Source: Phanerochaete sordida (taxonomy: Eukaryota; Basidiomycota; Agaricomycetes; Polyporales; Phanerochaetaceae). Taken from it: 58,691 nt of DNA. The translations under genes were made by a program, and so were the position numbers. Below the pieces are notes generated by a model, which saw nothing but the letters and a program-made list of their open reading frames with translations, was not told the origin of the DNA and did no database searches. Shown here piece after piece: positions 43,950-56,100 of this stretch (the first letter of the stretch is position 1; every line of letters begins with the position of its first letter). The stretch lies in contig BPQB01000126.1 of the NCBI GenBank assembly GCA_019973155.2, positions 1-58,691 on the forward strand, written 5' to 3'.

Positions 43950-46292
43950 ATGCCGCCTCACCTGCACCCCGCGCACTTCCGCCTCCGCTTCGCGCTCGAC
44001 ATCGCGCGCGCCGTGGTCTGGCCCGTGCTGCTCTGCAACGGCGCACTCGCCGCGCTGCGCCTGCCGCTCGGGCTCGCCCCACGCATTCTCCTCTCTCTGC
44101 TCGCCGTCCCGGCGAACGGCGCCGTGCGCACCGCGGTCGCGCGGCGGCGCGACGCTGCGCACGCCGGTGAGCCGTCTTCGTGTTCGATGTCGGCGGGCGG
44201 GGGCTGACGCGGGGCAGCGGCGCTCGGGGCGCAGCCCGTGCCGTGCGTGCGCGGGCGCTGGCCCGGGAACGTTGACGTCGTGCTCGCATTCGTGCGCTCG
44301 CTGCGCGCGGACTACCTCATGCAGTTCCTGGACGACCTCTTCCGCGCGCACGGCTGCACGGCGCTGAACATGCGGCTCTTCTGGGAGGACCAGGTGCGGC
44401 GCCCCGCGGGCGGTTGGGTGGAGGCTGACAAGTGTGTAGATCTGGACGGTCGACGAGACGTATGTGCGGTATATGGTCGCGGGCGCCGGGTTTGAGGCCT
44501 TCAGCAAGGGGTATTATTGGCAGGAGAGGCTGTGAGTCTTGGATGGGTGTCGTCGTCGTGAGGGGGCGCTGAAGTGGAGGTCGTAGGGAGAGTTTTTTGG
44601 GTAATGGGATATTCAACCGGTGAGTGTATGCGCTGACACTCGACTGTCCGCTCGCAAGAAGCTCACGTTGGATACAGAGACGGCGCAGAATGGCAATCCG
44701 TATGTCCCCAATCCTCGGCCCATCCTTCACTTCTCACCGCACCTACAGCAACGCGCTATCGCCCGTCCATGGTTCGCGAAGGAACGCATCTCGGATCTGA
44801 ACATCTTCGACCGGCACACGAGCACGGCGCTCGCGCTCATCTCCGAGTTCGCAGGGAACGACGAGGCGTTCGACGCGCAGGACCTCTTCGCGCGCTTCAC
44901 GATCGACTCCGCGAGCGAGTTCCTCTTCGGGACGTGCGTCGACACGCTGCACGGCACGCTCCCCGTCGCGGGCAAGGCGAAGCTCGGGCCGAAGGGCTCG
45001 AGCGTCGAGGATGAGTTTGGGTCGTTCGCGTGGGCGTTCGAGGTGTGTGCATTGGTTTGTGGCATAGAGTGACTGTCTTGATGATGTTTTGGCAGGCTGT
45101 GCAGATGCAGGTCGCGCAACGCACGCGCCTGGGCAAGCCTTGGCCGATGTTCGAGCTATTTCACGACAGGATGGCGCCCCACGTTAAGGTTATACAAGAC
45201 TGGCTTCGCCCCATCGTCCGGGAAGCTCTCGAGCAGAAGGAAGCGACCGCCCGAGGCGATGAGACTGGAGAAGGCACCTTCCTCTCGCACCTGACAAATT
45301 CCACAGATAGTAAGTGCTACTGTACATCACGCGGACGCCCTGGAGCTTACATTTTCTATGACAACTCGCAGACCCGCAACATATCGCCTATTCTATCTTG
45401 AACATGTTGCTTGCTGGTCGGGATACGGTACGCGTCCGGAATATACAGCGTAATGATGCTTACAAGGTTTCAGACCGCCTCCGTACTGTCCTTCGTGGTG
45501 TACCTCTTGGCCATCCATCCTGAGGTGACCGACAAGCTTCGTGCAGAGGTCCTGCAAGCGTACGGGTCAGACGGGCGTCCCTCTGTGGAAGACATGAAGG
45601 ACCTAAAATATCGTACGTTACACGTAGTTTGGTTCCAACAACGGGCTAACATATACGTTGATCAGTGCGCGCGGTACTGAACGAGACGATGCGCCTCTTT
45701 CCGCCGGTGCCGCTGAACATTCGAAGCTCCGACGACAGCCCGCGCACCTTCCCTGCATCCGCCAGCTCCCCAAAATACTACGTGCCTCCGAACACGCCGG
45801 TCGTGTACAGCTCGGTCATCATCCAGCGGCGCAAGGAGCTGTGGGGGCCCGATGCGCTCGACTTCCGGCCGGAGCGCTGGCTCGAGCCCGAGACCGCGAA
45901 GCTCCTCGCAGAAAACCCGTTCGCGTTCATGCCGTTTCACGCCGGGCCGCGCCTGGTATGTAGTTCGCTTTTGGCTGGATAAACGCGGTGGCTGACGATC
46001 CATGAAGTGTCTGGGCCAGAACTTTGCGTACAACGAGATGTCGTTCTTCATCGTGCGCCTGCTGCAGCGCGTCGCCAGGTTCGAACTCGCACCGGATGCA
46101 CAGCCAGAGGGCTCGCTTCCCCCACAGAGGTGGAAGAACGGCGAGGGGCGTCAAGCGGTCGAGCGAGTCTGGCCGGCTAGTTCGGTGACGACGTACATCA
46201 AGGTGTGTCCGCAGATCGGGGGCTCCTCGGCGGTTTGGCTGACCAGGCGGCTGGTGCAGGGTGGGCTGTGGCTGAGGGCGGTCTCGGCGTAG
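43950..46292 (+). CDS. CYP63-like cytochrome P450, P450-1
   Basis: Twelve exons (43950-44166, 44218-44393, 44440-44531, 44587-44619, 44678-44699, 44749-45042, 45096-45309, 45372-45427, 45474-45612, 45666-45955, 46008-46202, 46260-46292) make 1761 bases, 586 aa. An N-terminal hydrophobic anchor (about residues 10-60) precedes PCVRGRWPGNVDVVLAFVR. The I-helix is NMLLAGRDTTAS, the K-helix NETMR, the PERF-type motif RPERW, and the heme loop FHAGPRLCLGQNFA with its cysteine ligand. GNGIFNRDG and ARPWFAKERISDLNIFDRH match the CYP63 pattern of wood-decay fungi, whose known members oxidise alkanes, fatty acids and aromatics; the substrate is inferred. It should sit in the ER membrane with a CPR partner. 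Its closest relative is P450-2 at 49431. Confidence 0.9.
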
Positions 46293-46559
46293 ACCTAAAA
46301 TTGTACGGTCTGGGAGGATACATAGTAGGATAGCTGTTGGGTTGGCTCGCAGGTTTCGCCCGACGTTGCTTGCAGGACAGATCTAGAGAGGCTGACACGG
46401 ATCCGCAGCGGCTTTATTTATCCTTGCTTCATATAAAGCGTCATTTTTCTGGAACACATAGTGCTCACTCATAGAACTGCGAAACGTCCCTGCAGGCAGT
46501 TCTGTGCTGCTCTGCTGTCGCCGGGACGGAAAAGGTTGGATTCCAAGCTGCGAGCATTC

Positions 46560-47640
46560 CCGACGCCAGCGCCAAAGGAAACGCGCCATCACGTGGTGCG
46601 CGTTAGCGTTGCTTGGTTCTGTTTGCCGCTTGTCAGCCTCAGTCGTTCCTTGAAGCGTCCCGACCTCTCTCACCTCTTTCCCTCTTACCACCACCACCAC
46701 CACCGCACTGCTCCCTCCATCGTCGATTATCTCAGTCCTTGTCTATGTCCAGCTCCTCACTTTCAACGGTCCTTCAACCATTGAGGCTTTCAAGTTCTCG
46801 GACGGCCCGCGCTACGCTACGGCCATGGCCTTCTGTTGGGCGACACGGTTTTGTGAACGACCGACTTCTTCCACCAAGAAACGACGAAGAAACGACAGCT
46901 CTCACGGGCGCGCACAAGCTCATGTGGCTACGTCTAGCTGTCTACTTGTCGCTCGGTACACAAGAAGGTTGTCATCCGCCACCGGACGTCCAGAACAACT
47001 TCGCCCTCGACGCCGGCGGTAGGACGGCACCTTGCAGACTCAATCAATATCACGAACGCCTGATATTGTCCTACTGACTCTGGATCCCCCTCGCTGTCTC
47101 TTCTGGTCTTGTTCGCCGACGATTCTGGTCTTGATCTTGCCAACAGCACTTGGCCTCCGGCGGCCAATTGGTCGCGGTCACTCGCAGCCCATTCTTGGCT
47201 CTCCTCGATACAACTCCGTGGCCGACTTGCGTTTCTGGTCGCTCTTTTCCTGCGACGAATCTTGTGCACGCGTATCTGGCTCAGTTTGACTTGGTTCTTC
47301 AAGTTCTCAGCTGCGGCGAACATAGTGTCTCGGCTTGGTAACCCGACTTAAAAAGCCCTCGGCGTTTGCAACTTGGCCGACTCGAGAAGACCAAGGCCAG
47401 ACTAGCTTTTCCTGTGACAGGCATACATAGCAGTCTGACGTCTAGTGCCAGAGGTGGCGGCGGGACAAGACCTGACGAAGACAAGCCGCAGCCCTGACGA
47501 CAGCGAATGCGCGCGAAGCACAGAAGCGCGTCCTCCAAGATGCGAACCTTGCCGGACGCCGCGAACGTCCACTCATTGTCTACTTACTACAGGAGAACCT
47601 GGGGTTGGTCGTCTCTGGTCAGGTTGAGTCGCGCGAGCAC
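46560..47640 (+). repeat. Unit 4 of the ~1 kb repeat, diverged
   Basis: A (CCA)n-rich leader at 46685-46705 and TCAAGTTCTCGGACGGCC (near 46788) correspond to the CTCAAGTTCCCGGATGGC block of units 1-3. GTGGCGGCGGGACAAGACCT near 47454 matches their closing block. Here the unit is followed by F-box copy 6 in the same orientation, not convergent with it. No conserved frame. It shows that the repeat predates the tandem triplication at 10-17 kb. Confidence 0.4.
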
Positions 47641-47814
47641 GATGTTTGCGTATGTTTCTCAGCAGCATGAGAACCTAACAGAACCAAACACCTCCCGCCC
47701 GCGCCGACCGTGACGCACGAGCAACGCACGAGCCCCTGATGACCGCCCAGCTTGATCAGGGGCGCCCATCTCCCTCCCCAGTCCAGTCGAACTGCAGTCC
47801 AACAACCTCACGTT

Positions 47815-49007
47815 ATGTCCCCCATACCCCGTACAAAGTCTCTCCTTGACCTTCCGACCGAGCTCTTGGACATGATCGCCTCCGAGTTTGCCCCTCTTGA
47901 TCTGCTGAGCCACGCCGCGTTCGCGCTGCTCTCTCCGCGAACCTACGCCCGCTTCCCGGAGGACACATGGGCGAAGCTCACCCGCGCGGCCGGCTTTGGG
48001 AGGCTCCTTGGAGAAACGTGTTCGTGGCGCGCCATCGCGCTTCAGTGCGCGCGGCACGCTTGGGCGTGCGAGCACCCCGAGTGCGGCATGGGCCTGCTCA
48101 AGCAAACCGGTATGTGCTGTGCCCACGGCGTAAACCGGAACCTCATCAGGTCCATTTTGCATAGTCAGGGAGATGGAAGAGGCTGTGGATTTCTGGGGGG
48201 AGCGCGTCTGGAGCGACCCGCTCTTCGAACCAACCGACCCCAACTCCGATGGAGAAGAGATCAACGGACCGGTTAACTCGACCTACCTAGTCCGAGCTAT
48301 CTCGTTTCGCCGCCGTAGCTTTCTAGAAGACACATGCCCGGGCACAGGCGATGTGCCGTTCCTGACCTCCACGGACGCCATCCCCGGAATGACAGCGCGC
48401 CCGAGGGAATCATTACACGAGCACCCCGTCGCGTACCGTAGCTTTGCGACATTTCCGCCGATCAACGTTCTGCGATTTGCGAACATCGCCGTACCTCTCG
48501 TGGAAAATCCCGGAGGCGTTACGGCGGGCGAACTCCTGAACGGGCTGGGCAGCTCGTGAGTGGCTGCTGACGCTGGGCTTCTTTAGATGCTTACTGTGCT
48601 ATGCAGCATGGGCACATATATCACTGTCAATGAACTCACCTCGTGGCTCGAGCAGACGGACGAGGCTCTAGACATGTTCCCTGCTGAGCTATCCTTCCCC
48701 CAGATCCTGGTCCAGTTCAAGGCCATGCGCGACTGGTTCCGATACGTGTACGTCCCGCGCCTCCTTCGGCTCTGGACGTTCCTCACATTATTTTCGTAGG
48801 AAAATACATAGCTTCTCGGACATGTTCAGCGCCGCACTCCAATTCCAGTTCGAGATCTGGTTCGAGCCACGAGGGGCATCCCAGGAACTTTTGGCGCAGC
48901 ACGCGGGCGATGAAGCCTTCCTGCCCGAGAGGCATCCGTGCTACCCTTTGTTTAACGCGAAGTCAGCGCCCCCGCGTCGGCATCTCGCTTACTCCTATCC
49001 CTCATGA
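47815..49007 (+). CDS. F-box-like protein, copy 6
   Basis: Four exons (47815-48109, 48165-48555, 48607-48747, 48800-49007) total 1035 bases, 344 aa, in frame. The N-terminus SLLDLPTELLDMIASEFAPL with DLLSHAAFALLSPRTYA is the clearest F-box in the window. The body keeps the family order: CARHAWACEHPECGMGLL, AVDFWGERVWSDPLF, LHEHPVAYRSFATFPPINVL, GGVTAGELLNGLGSS, LVQFKAMRDWFRYV and FQFEIWFEPRGAS. Broken copy 7 is its nearest relative by the MSPIP start. It lies between P450-1 and P450-2, with repeat unit 4 upstream. A role as substrate adaptor of an SCF ubiquitin ligase is inferred from the N-terminal motif. Confidence 0.8.
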
Positions 49008-49430
49008 GGAGCCCGGGCCCGTCGACTTGCTGAAGAGAATGTTTCAACGGTAGTCACTGCGCCCTCGTCTGGGTATCGAATTCGTCTCCTAGTCAAAGAC
49101 TACTATAACAGCTCGCAGTAATGTACGTCTCGAACAATCGTCCAGTCCAACCGATCTCTGCGCGACGGACGCTGTGCCAGACATGACCGCGTCCGCTTTG
49201 GGCTCATGCTCTGCTTACCTAACCATGTCGTCCGCGGAGTTCGCACGGGGTTACGCACTCCCACGACATGGCTGGACCGCGCGCTGCGATCTTCGAGCGA
49301 ACGCGATGCCAGCAGAGAAGATCTACGTCGTCCGCATGCATGGAGCCACGCATCGCCATGTGTTTTCGCTCTGGCGCTATAAGAGCGGCGACGCGTGCGG
49401 CCGCTGCATCTGGGTCTGCTCACCGCCGCG
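49008..49430. other. Intergenic; P450-2 promoter region
   Basis: Open plus-strand frame runs into P450-2 but without family similarity. No separate feature. Confidence 0.35.
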
Positions 49431-51787
49431 ATGGACCTCCACCCTCGCCACTACCGCACACGCTTCCTGCTCGACGTCCTCCGCGCCCTCGTCTGGCCCC
49501 AGCTCGTCTTCAACGCCGCGCTCTATGCCGCAGGGTGGCGCCCGGGGCTCGCGTGGCGCGTGCTGCTGTCCGTGCTCTCTGTCCCCGCGCTCGGCGTCGC
49601 GCGCTCGGCGATCACGCAGCGTCGGAATGCAGCGCAAGCGGGTGAGCACACTTGGACTTCCGGTCACGGTTCGTGCTCAGCGTGTTCTCAGCGTCCCTCG
49701 GAGCGAAGCCCATCCCATGCGTGCGCGGAAAATGGCCAGGGAACCTCGACATCGTCCTGGGCTTCGTGCGCTCGCTCAAGGAGGCGTACCTCATGCAGTT
49801 CCTCGACGACCTCTTTCGCGAGTACGGCTGCAAGACCTTGAATATGCGTATCTTGTGGGAGGACCAGGTACGAGGGCGCTGCTAAGAGTCGTTGTATGCG
49901 CTAATGTTGGGCAGATTTGGACCATCGACGAGGCGCACATGAAGTACATGCTCGCGGGACCCGGGTTTGACTGGTTCCACAAGGGATACTACTGGCAAGA
50001 GCGGATGTAGGTGTCCGCCGACTTCGCGCCATTGCATGCCATTCTGAGAACGCTTGCAGGGAGAGCTTCCTAGGAAACGGAATATTCAACAGGTGTGTGA
50101 CCGCACTCCAGCCCTTCCCCGTTTCCCGGAGATGCTAATCTGCGTTCCAGAGATGGCGCAGAGTGGCAATCGGTACGCATATATCCACATTTCGCACTCC
50201 CAATCCTCATCCAGGCTCTCAGCAACGCGCTATCGCACGCCCATGGTTCGCCAAAGACCGTCTCTCGGACCTCAACATCTTCGACCGGCACACGAGCACG
50301 ACGCTCGCGCTCATCTCGGAGTTCGCAGCGAAAGGCGAGGCATTCGACGCGCAGGACCTCTTCGCGCGCTTCACGCTCGACTCCGCGAGCGAGTTCCTCT
50401 TCGGCAAGTGCCTCGAGACGCTGCACGGCACGCTCCCCGTCGCCGGGCGCGCGAAGATGGGGCCGAAGGGCACCGCGAGCGAGGACTCGTTCGGTACCTT
50501 CGCGTGGGCGTTCGAGGTGCGCTTGTCCTATCTTTGCGAGAGGAACGATGGGGGCTGACACGGAGTCGTGCGCAGGACGTCCAGATGCAGATCTCGCGCC
50601 GCACGCGCATCGGCAAGCCCTGGCCGCTCTTCGAGCTCTTCCGCGACAAGACCGCGCCGAGCGTCGCCATCGTGCAAGACTGGCTCCGGCCCATCGTGCG
50701 CGAGGCCCTCGAGCGCAAGGCGGCTGCTGCGGCTGGAAAGGATGATGGCGCTGAAGGGACGTTCTTGTCGCATCTCACGAATAGCACGGATGGTACGCCG
50801 GCGCGTTTCTCGGCCGTGTCAGGGACGTGCTGACAATGAGGTGGGACGACAGATCCGCAGGATATCGCGTACTCTGTACTGAACATGCTACTCGCGGGGA
50901 GAGATACGGTATGCCACGTATGATCCTACAACTGCAGGTATGCTAAGCCCTCCGCCAGACCGCTTCCGTGCTCTCCTTCATGGTCTACTTTCTGGCGCTA
51001 CATCCAGAAGTGACCGCCAAGCTGCGCGCCGAGATTCTGCAGGCGTATGGACCTGATGGTCGGCCTTCCGTCGACGACATGAAAGACCTGAAATATTGTA
51101 TGTGTCTATTCTCAGAAATATCCCGCTCCTCTGACATGTCCTCGCAGTGCGCGCCGTCCTCAACGAAACGATGCGCCTCTTCCCGCCAGTGCCCATGAAC
51201 CTGCGCCTCTCCGACAGCAACCCACACGCGTTCCCGGCCTCCGCGAACACACCAAAGTACTACGTGCCGCCGCGTACGGTCATCATCTACAGCGTGCTCC
51301 TCATCCAGCGGCGCAAGGACCTCTGGGGCGCCGACGCGCTCGACTTCCGCCCCGAGCGCTGGCTCGAGCCCGAGACCGCGCAGCTCCTCGCGGAGAATCC
51401 GTTCGCGTTCACGCCGTTCCACGCCGGGCCGCGCCTCGTACGTCCTTCCCTCCCTCCTTCCACTCTAAGGCGGAATTCGTGCTGACGGGGCCGCGCCGCG
51501 GCGCAGTGCCTCGGCCAGAACTTCGCGTACAACGAGATGTCGTTCTTCGCCGTGCGGCTGCTGCAGCGCGTCGCGCACTTCGAGCTCGCGCCCGACGCGC
51601 AGCCCGCGGGCTCGCTCCCGCCGCCGGAGTGGAAGACGCGCGAGGGCCGCCAGGCGATGGAGCGCATCTGGCCGGCGAGCTCCGTGACGACGTTTATCAA
51701 GGTGCGTATTTGTTTGTGGGCAGGTGTGGGGCGAGGGCTGATTGGGACGCGTAGGGTGGGCTGTGGGTGAGGGCGGTGCCGGCGTGA
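49431..51787 (+). CDS. CYP63-like cytochrome P450, P450-2
   Basis: Paralogue of P450-1 with the same exon layout. It starts MDLHPRHYRTRFLLDVLRAL with a hydrophobic anchor, then PCVRGKWPGNLDIVLGFVRS and GNGIFNRDG. It continues AIARPWFAKDRLSDLNIFDR, ARFTLDSASEFLFGKCLETL, the I-helix NMLLAGRDTTAS, the K-helix NETMR, RPERW and the heme loop FHAGPRLCLGQNFA. The C-terminus GGLWVRAVPA follows an intron as in P450-1. The two differ mostly by conservative changes (DALDF and EPETAQLLAENPF are shared), consistent with a tandem duplicate separated by 3 kb. Substrate unknown; a hydroxylase of hydrophobic compounds is inferred. The dead copy at 25157-25690 is closer to this gene in its LRLSDS and ETAQLLAEN segments. 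Confidence 0.9.
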
Positions 51788-52362
51788 GTGTGCGGTCGAG
51801 GTGTGGGTGTCCGTGTAGCGAGGACTATGGCCGGAGCGGATGTGGTGAATCATTGACCTCGATCCTGCGTGTAGTTGTACTTATCTGTAATACCATTTGC
51901 CCCAGTCAGACCACGGCCCACAGAACTCTCGTGTGCCTCGTCTTACGAGCCAGCCTGCCCCTTGCCGCGTGTCTCCGTGCGCCGGTTGCAGCGGCTCAGA
52001 GGCGGTGATGTTTGGCCTCTGCACTGGACTTTCGTCGGCGAACCGAGTGCGCCGGCTCGCCTCCATGTAACCCAAAAATCGTGCACACGCGACGCAGCGA
52101 AGTTTTACGTCGGTACGCCCGCAATTGCCTACCTTGAAACATCTACTGTTCGCTTACAGGAAGGACACGTCGCTAATGCGGAAGCGCACAGAGCACGTCC
52201 GACCGCTCCCCGGCGGCGCCGGAGGAAACGGCCTGTGGCGCTTCACCGCATGCAGGAAATTTCTTCGCCACCTGAAGCGATGCACAAAATTGAAGGGCAT
52301 GCAAGGTATATACTTCGCGGCCTCGAGACAGAGGGCTCGGTACTTCTTTCGTATCTGCTGCG
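51788..52362. other. No gene seen; DUF6533 gene C promoter side
   Basis: Two overlapping plus frames of 88 and 177 codons lack motifs; the second runs across the gene C start in a wrong frame. Confidence 0.35.
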
Positions 52363-53987
52363 ATGGACTCGTCTTCGCTTGCTTCTTTGCAGAACTTCCG
52401 GGCAGTGAGCGTGAGTCGTCGACGCCTTGAGTGGCGATCCGCCTATAAATCCGAACAGTACTGATGCTTTCCGTTTGGGCCGTTCGCGCAGTACATTTCA
52501 GGTGCGTGCTCCATCGTATTCATCATGAGCCTTCTCTGATCATGCGCAGTGTCTACGCTGGCGCTGCTCGTGAGTTATTCGCCTTGACGATCATCAATTC
52601 TTTCTCACCGTTCGGTTGCTCCATTCTAGGTCTACGACTATCTCTTGACGCTTGAATCTGAAGTCAAGCTCATCTGGAGCTCCAAATGGAGTCTCACGAA
52701 GCTTCTATTCTTCCTCACACGCTATCTCGCGTTCGTCGATGTCGCCATGGTTGCCTACAGTGCGCGAATCTCTTCTTCTTTATATCTCTTCATACCTACT
52801 GACTAGGGACGAAGTTCATGTCGCACACGACGTTCCCCAAGGGATGTGTAAAATTATGTCAGACACAGTCGGATGTGAGTCTCCAAGCCTTCGCTGTCCT
52901 GCTCCTACTCACGTCTGCTACGCAGGGATGGTCCTCTGGGGCATCGGAGTCGCCGAGTGTAGGTAACACATCCTCCACCATCTCCGATAACGCCAGTTTA
53001 CGCTTCATAGTGGTTGTCATCGTCCGGACGTGGGCGATCTGGGGCAGAGACTGTCGGATCGGCCTCGGTCTGACTCTCTTTTGGGTCGTCATGCAGGCGG
53101 TCAACTCCTACACCGTGGCTAAATTCATCTCCAGCGGCACAGGTACGATACACTTCGACTCTGTGCACATGGTATATCGATTCTGAGGCATGGTCACGCA
53201 GTCCTCCTCGTCGATCCAACCGCACAGAATCTGCGCGGATGCTTTCTAGTGACTACCAAAGACCAGCTCGTAGTGGATTGGGTACTTGTGGCAGCGTTAG
53301 AGACCAGTATGCCCCCGATGATATCGTGGAATTCCCAGATCTAAATGTTCTTTCTAGTCGTGCTCGTGCTTACACTCATGAAAGTGGCGCGAGTGCCTGC
53401 AAATGGGAGACTCCTAGCTCGTGATACCACGTCTCCGCTCATCAGACAGCTCGCTCGAGATGGTATGTCCTCCAGTATCAGCGGTTTGTCTCGTTATACA
53501 TATACATATGCTCAATCGCGGACGCCAGGTGTTTTGTTCTACGTTTATCTCTTAGGTACGAATTCATCTTGGTAATGTATTATCTTCACGTCCCATGGTA
53601 CCCTCTTCGAACAGGGATATCACTCGTCAACATCGTCATTCTGTTGGCGACCTCGGTGAAGATGATCGCTCTGTACACGGCTTAGGACCTGCTCACAGAC
53701 TATCGCAGCACGAGCTCTCGACTCTTCTCGTCTGGTACGTTCACAGCCGAAGCTATAGTTACGTCGCTGATACCCTCGCCAGCTTGCAACGTGCGCTGCA
53801 CTCGATTCTGTCTGCGCGACTGCTGCTCAACCTCCGCGCGGCATCGATACGCTCTGACCGGCACATCGATGGTGCTACGCTCGGTGAGACCGAGTGGACG
53901 AGAAACAGGTGCCAGAGCAGCATCCACTTCAACGTTCCGATATCCAGTCAAAGTTCTTCCTCCACTGTCGACGACGACGGTCTCTAG
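52363..53987 (+). CDS. DUF6533 multi-pass membrane protein, gene C
   Basis: Thirteen exons (52363-52410, 52493-52502, 52551-52570, 52630-52759, 52815-52874, 52926-52958, 53011-53142, 53202-53306, 53358-53462, 53529-53555, 53615-53655, 53709-53734, 53783-53987) sum to 942 bases, 313 aa. The 10-base and 20-base micro-exons are kept. The signature reads LALLVYDYLLTLESEVKLIW and KLLFFLTRYLAFVDVAMV. The fifth exon needs an unusual acceptor (ACGAAG|TTCATG) to be 60 bases like A and B; the nearer TAG acceptor would break the frame. Helices MVLWGIGVAE, VRTWAIWGRD and ETIVLVLTLMKVARV follow, then LQRALHSILSARLLLNLRA. The tail is short. It shares with A the loss of the intron after the VLVLTLMK helix. 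It lies downstream of P450-2. Confidence 0.8.
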
Positions 53988-54367
53988 CGATGCCTGCTAG
54001 GTGTCAGGGCGTTAATCCCGCGAGCAAGGTGGGGTGCGTGCTATGGCGGTCCCAAATTCGCTGGTGATCGGTTGCTGATCATTATCGCACACAGTATATT
54101 ACAGCGCCGCTTTCTGTACAATATTATAATGGATACCTATTGAGAAAGGACCATGAGACACATACACGTAGCGAACTGAATGCTGTGGCAACCACAGCGA
54201 GCGCCATGCATCCTCCGCGGGTGAGCGTAGTCCAGATTAACCATTGCCAGAGACAACAACAGGGAGTGTCGTGGTTCAGAAAGGCGTGTGAAAGTGTAGA
54301 CAAGCAGTTTCGTTATCACTACCCCGCCTGAGTCTGTGGAAGATAATCGCATGACGGTATTGCGCGG
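53988..54367. other. Short intergenic gap, convergent 3' ends
   Basis: Between the DUF6533 gene C stop and the F-box copy 5 stop; no feature seen. Confidence 0.4.
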
Positions 54368-55513
54368 TCAATGCGGCAGATGGTTCCATGAAGAGTACAT
54401 GTGACTATGCTCTTTGGGATCGTCCGGTAACTGCTCGGGTTCAAAATTTGACTCGAACCATGCGCCATCACTGTCATGTCCCGCCAATTGAATACCCTTC
54501 CACTTCCTGAAGGAGCGCGAAGAATCAATCGTAGAAATATATGCATCTGTATGCGTACTCACATCAGCTGAAAGCGTGACCCGGACCAACTTGCCGCGGA
54601 CAAAATGTCGTCGCGCGTCCAGGTCGAAGGTATCACGAGGAATGGCGGACAATCGAGTTCGTACAGCTCGAAGCAGGACATCGCTCTGCCAAGGCTACGA
54701 GCAATGAGCCGGTGGACATCTGAGCAGGATGAATGGCTGCGTACTATTCGGACAGCATGATGAGGAAGTCGTGTACGGTGATGCCGCCCGGACTGTCCGT
54801 CTCGAGGAGTCTGTCGCTTAAAGAACCGTCGATCTCGAATGGCCGTGGATTAATCAGTTTCATACCGTCGACGGGCGGGAAGGATGCAAAGCTGCGGAGG
54901 GCTATAGGATGGTTCTGCATTACATCGGATACGCGCCACTGCCGTGCAATCTCTGGTCTTAGGAAGGCACACTTCGTTATATCCACCGCACGCCGTAGTT
55001 CGCTGTGTAAGGGTGATGGAAATTCGTTGGTGAAGTCGATGTGGGAGAAGATGGTACTGCTGTATTCTGCGCGGTAGAGCCGCGTCAGTACACGCGGGAG
55101 GCGATAGGGAACGGCTTCGAGGACGTTCCAGTATGGCCACTCCGCCTCTGCCTTCTGCACGAGTAGCCCTAAGCAGTCATCAGTACGCAAAGCGCGAGCT
55201 ACATCGAGATAGACGCACGGTTGTCTTCCAGCGTCCGCTCCCCGCAAGCAGGATGCTCACATGCCTGCGCGTGCTCTGCGCATTGGAAAGCAATCTTTCT
55301 CCAGCAAGTCACAGTTTCCGTCTCCAGCTGAGACAGGCCAAGTCCGTTCGCGCGGACGAGCCGCTTCCAAAAGGCGGACGGAGCGCCGACGTCGTCGTAG
55401 CAAGCCTCCGTGCGCGCGCAAAGCTTGAAGTAGCAGACGTGCGCGACAAGATCGCGGCCAAGGTCGTTTTTGATGAAGAGCAGGAGTTCGTTGGGCAGGT
55501 CGAGGAAGGTCAT
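54368..55513 (-). CDS. F-box-like protein, copy 5
   Basis: Intact partner of copy 4 in the inverted duplication. Four exons (55513-55219, 55168-54745, 54694-54563, 54506-54368) sum to 990 bases, 329 aa. The start MTFLDLPNELLLFIKNDLG with AHVCYFKLCARTEACYDD is F-box-like. The body has VQKAEAEWPYWNVLEAV, FSHIDFTNEFPSPLHSE, MQNHPIALRSFASFPPVDG and GITVHDFLIMLSE. The third exon reads LGRAMSCFELYELDCPPFL, TWTRDDILSAASWSGSRFQL; the last KWKGIQLAGHDSDGAWFES. The splice acceptor TCGTAG at the third exon avoids a stop and matches the LGKR block of copies 1-3. Function inferred from the N-terminal motif only. Confidence 0.8.
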
Positions 55514-56100
55514 GACGGCGTGAAGGCAAGAGACAGAGCGCCGAAACATGCGTGCGGCGCGTGCTCATCGACTCCGAGGCTGTGCTCCTCACGTGAGCGC
55601 GTCAACGCCGTCTGGGATAGCGCGTAGAATGACTGTCGAGAAACAGCGGGCCCCAAGTGTGGTACATGTATGTCGTGGCAGACAGAGAGAATAACTGTGA
55701 GTAGATTCCAGATCGTCGGAGGTTCGTACGAGCGCGGACGGGTTCAGAATGCTTTCTGGGTCCAACATGACCACGACTGCCGCGGGCCTCACGCAAGTTC
55801 AGGGACTGGCTGGAATAAATTCATGGACATCGGGAGTTCTATAACACCGAGCTCCCAATAGAGGCTGCCCTTGGCTGACCAGGCATCGTGGGCTGCAGCG
55901 AGTGCGACGAACAAATAGGGCGTCAATACGGACAAACATAACGTGAGTCCTTGTTGAACGTTGAATGCCGTTCAACAAGACAACGTGACGCACCGATTCG
56001 GCCCCAGAAAACATATAAATATCCTCGCCGTCCAGGGGTTGGCCTCACACTGGCCCCGCAACTCAAGCCTCCTCAAGGCCTCTAGGAACTCTCCTCAAGC
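55514..56100 (-). promoter_or_regulatory. Upstream region of F-box copy 5, mirror of 28386-28938
   Basis: Contains the same TATA-like motif (ATATAAATA at 56015-56023 on the plus strand) and the same near-identical ~150 bp proximal block as the left arm. A 67-codon frame at 55589-55792 is open in both arms, but substitutions between the copies are not biased to third positions, so it is better read as non-coding leader or promoter. A 7-base insertion (GTTCAAC-type repeat near 55962) breaks the upstream frame relative to the left arm. Confidence 0.45.

Noticed and set aside
43621..44289. 222-codon minus-strand frame rich in Arg and Ala
   Set aside because: Antisense to the P450-1 first exons; composition-driven.
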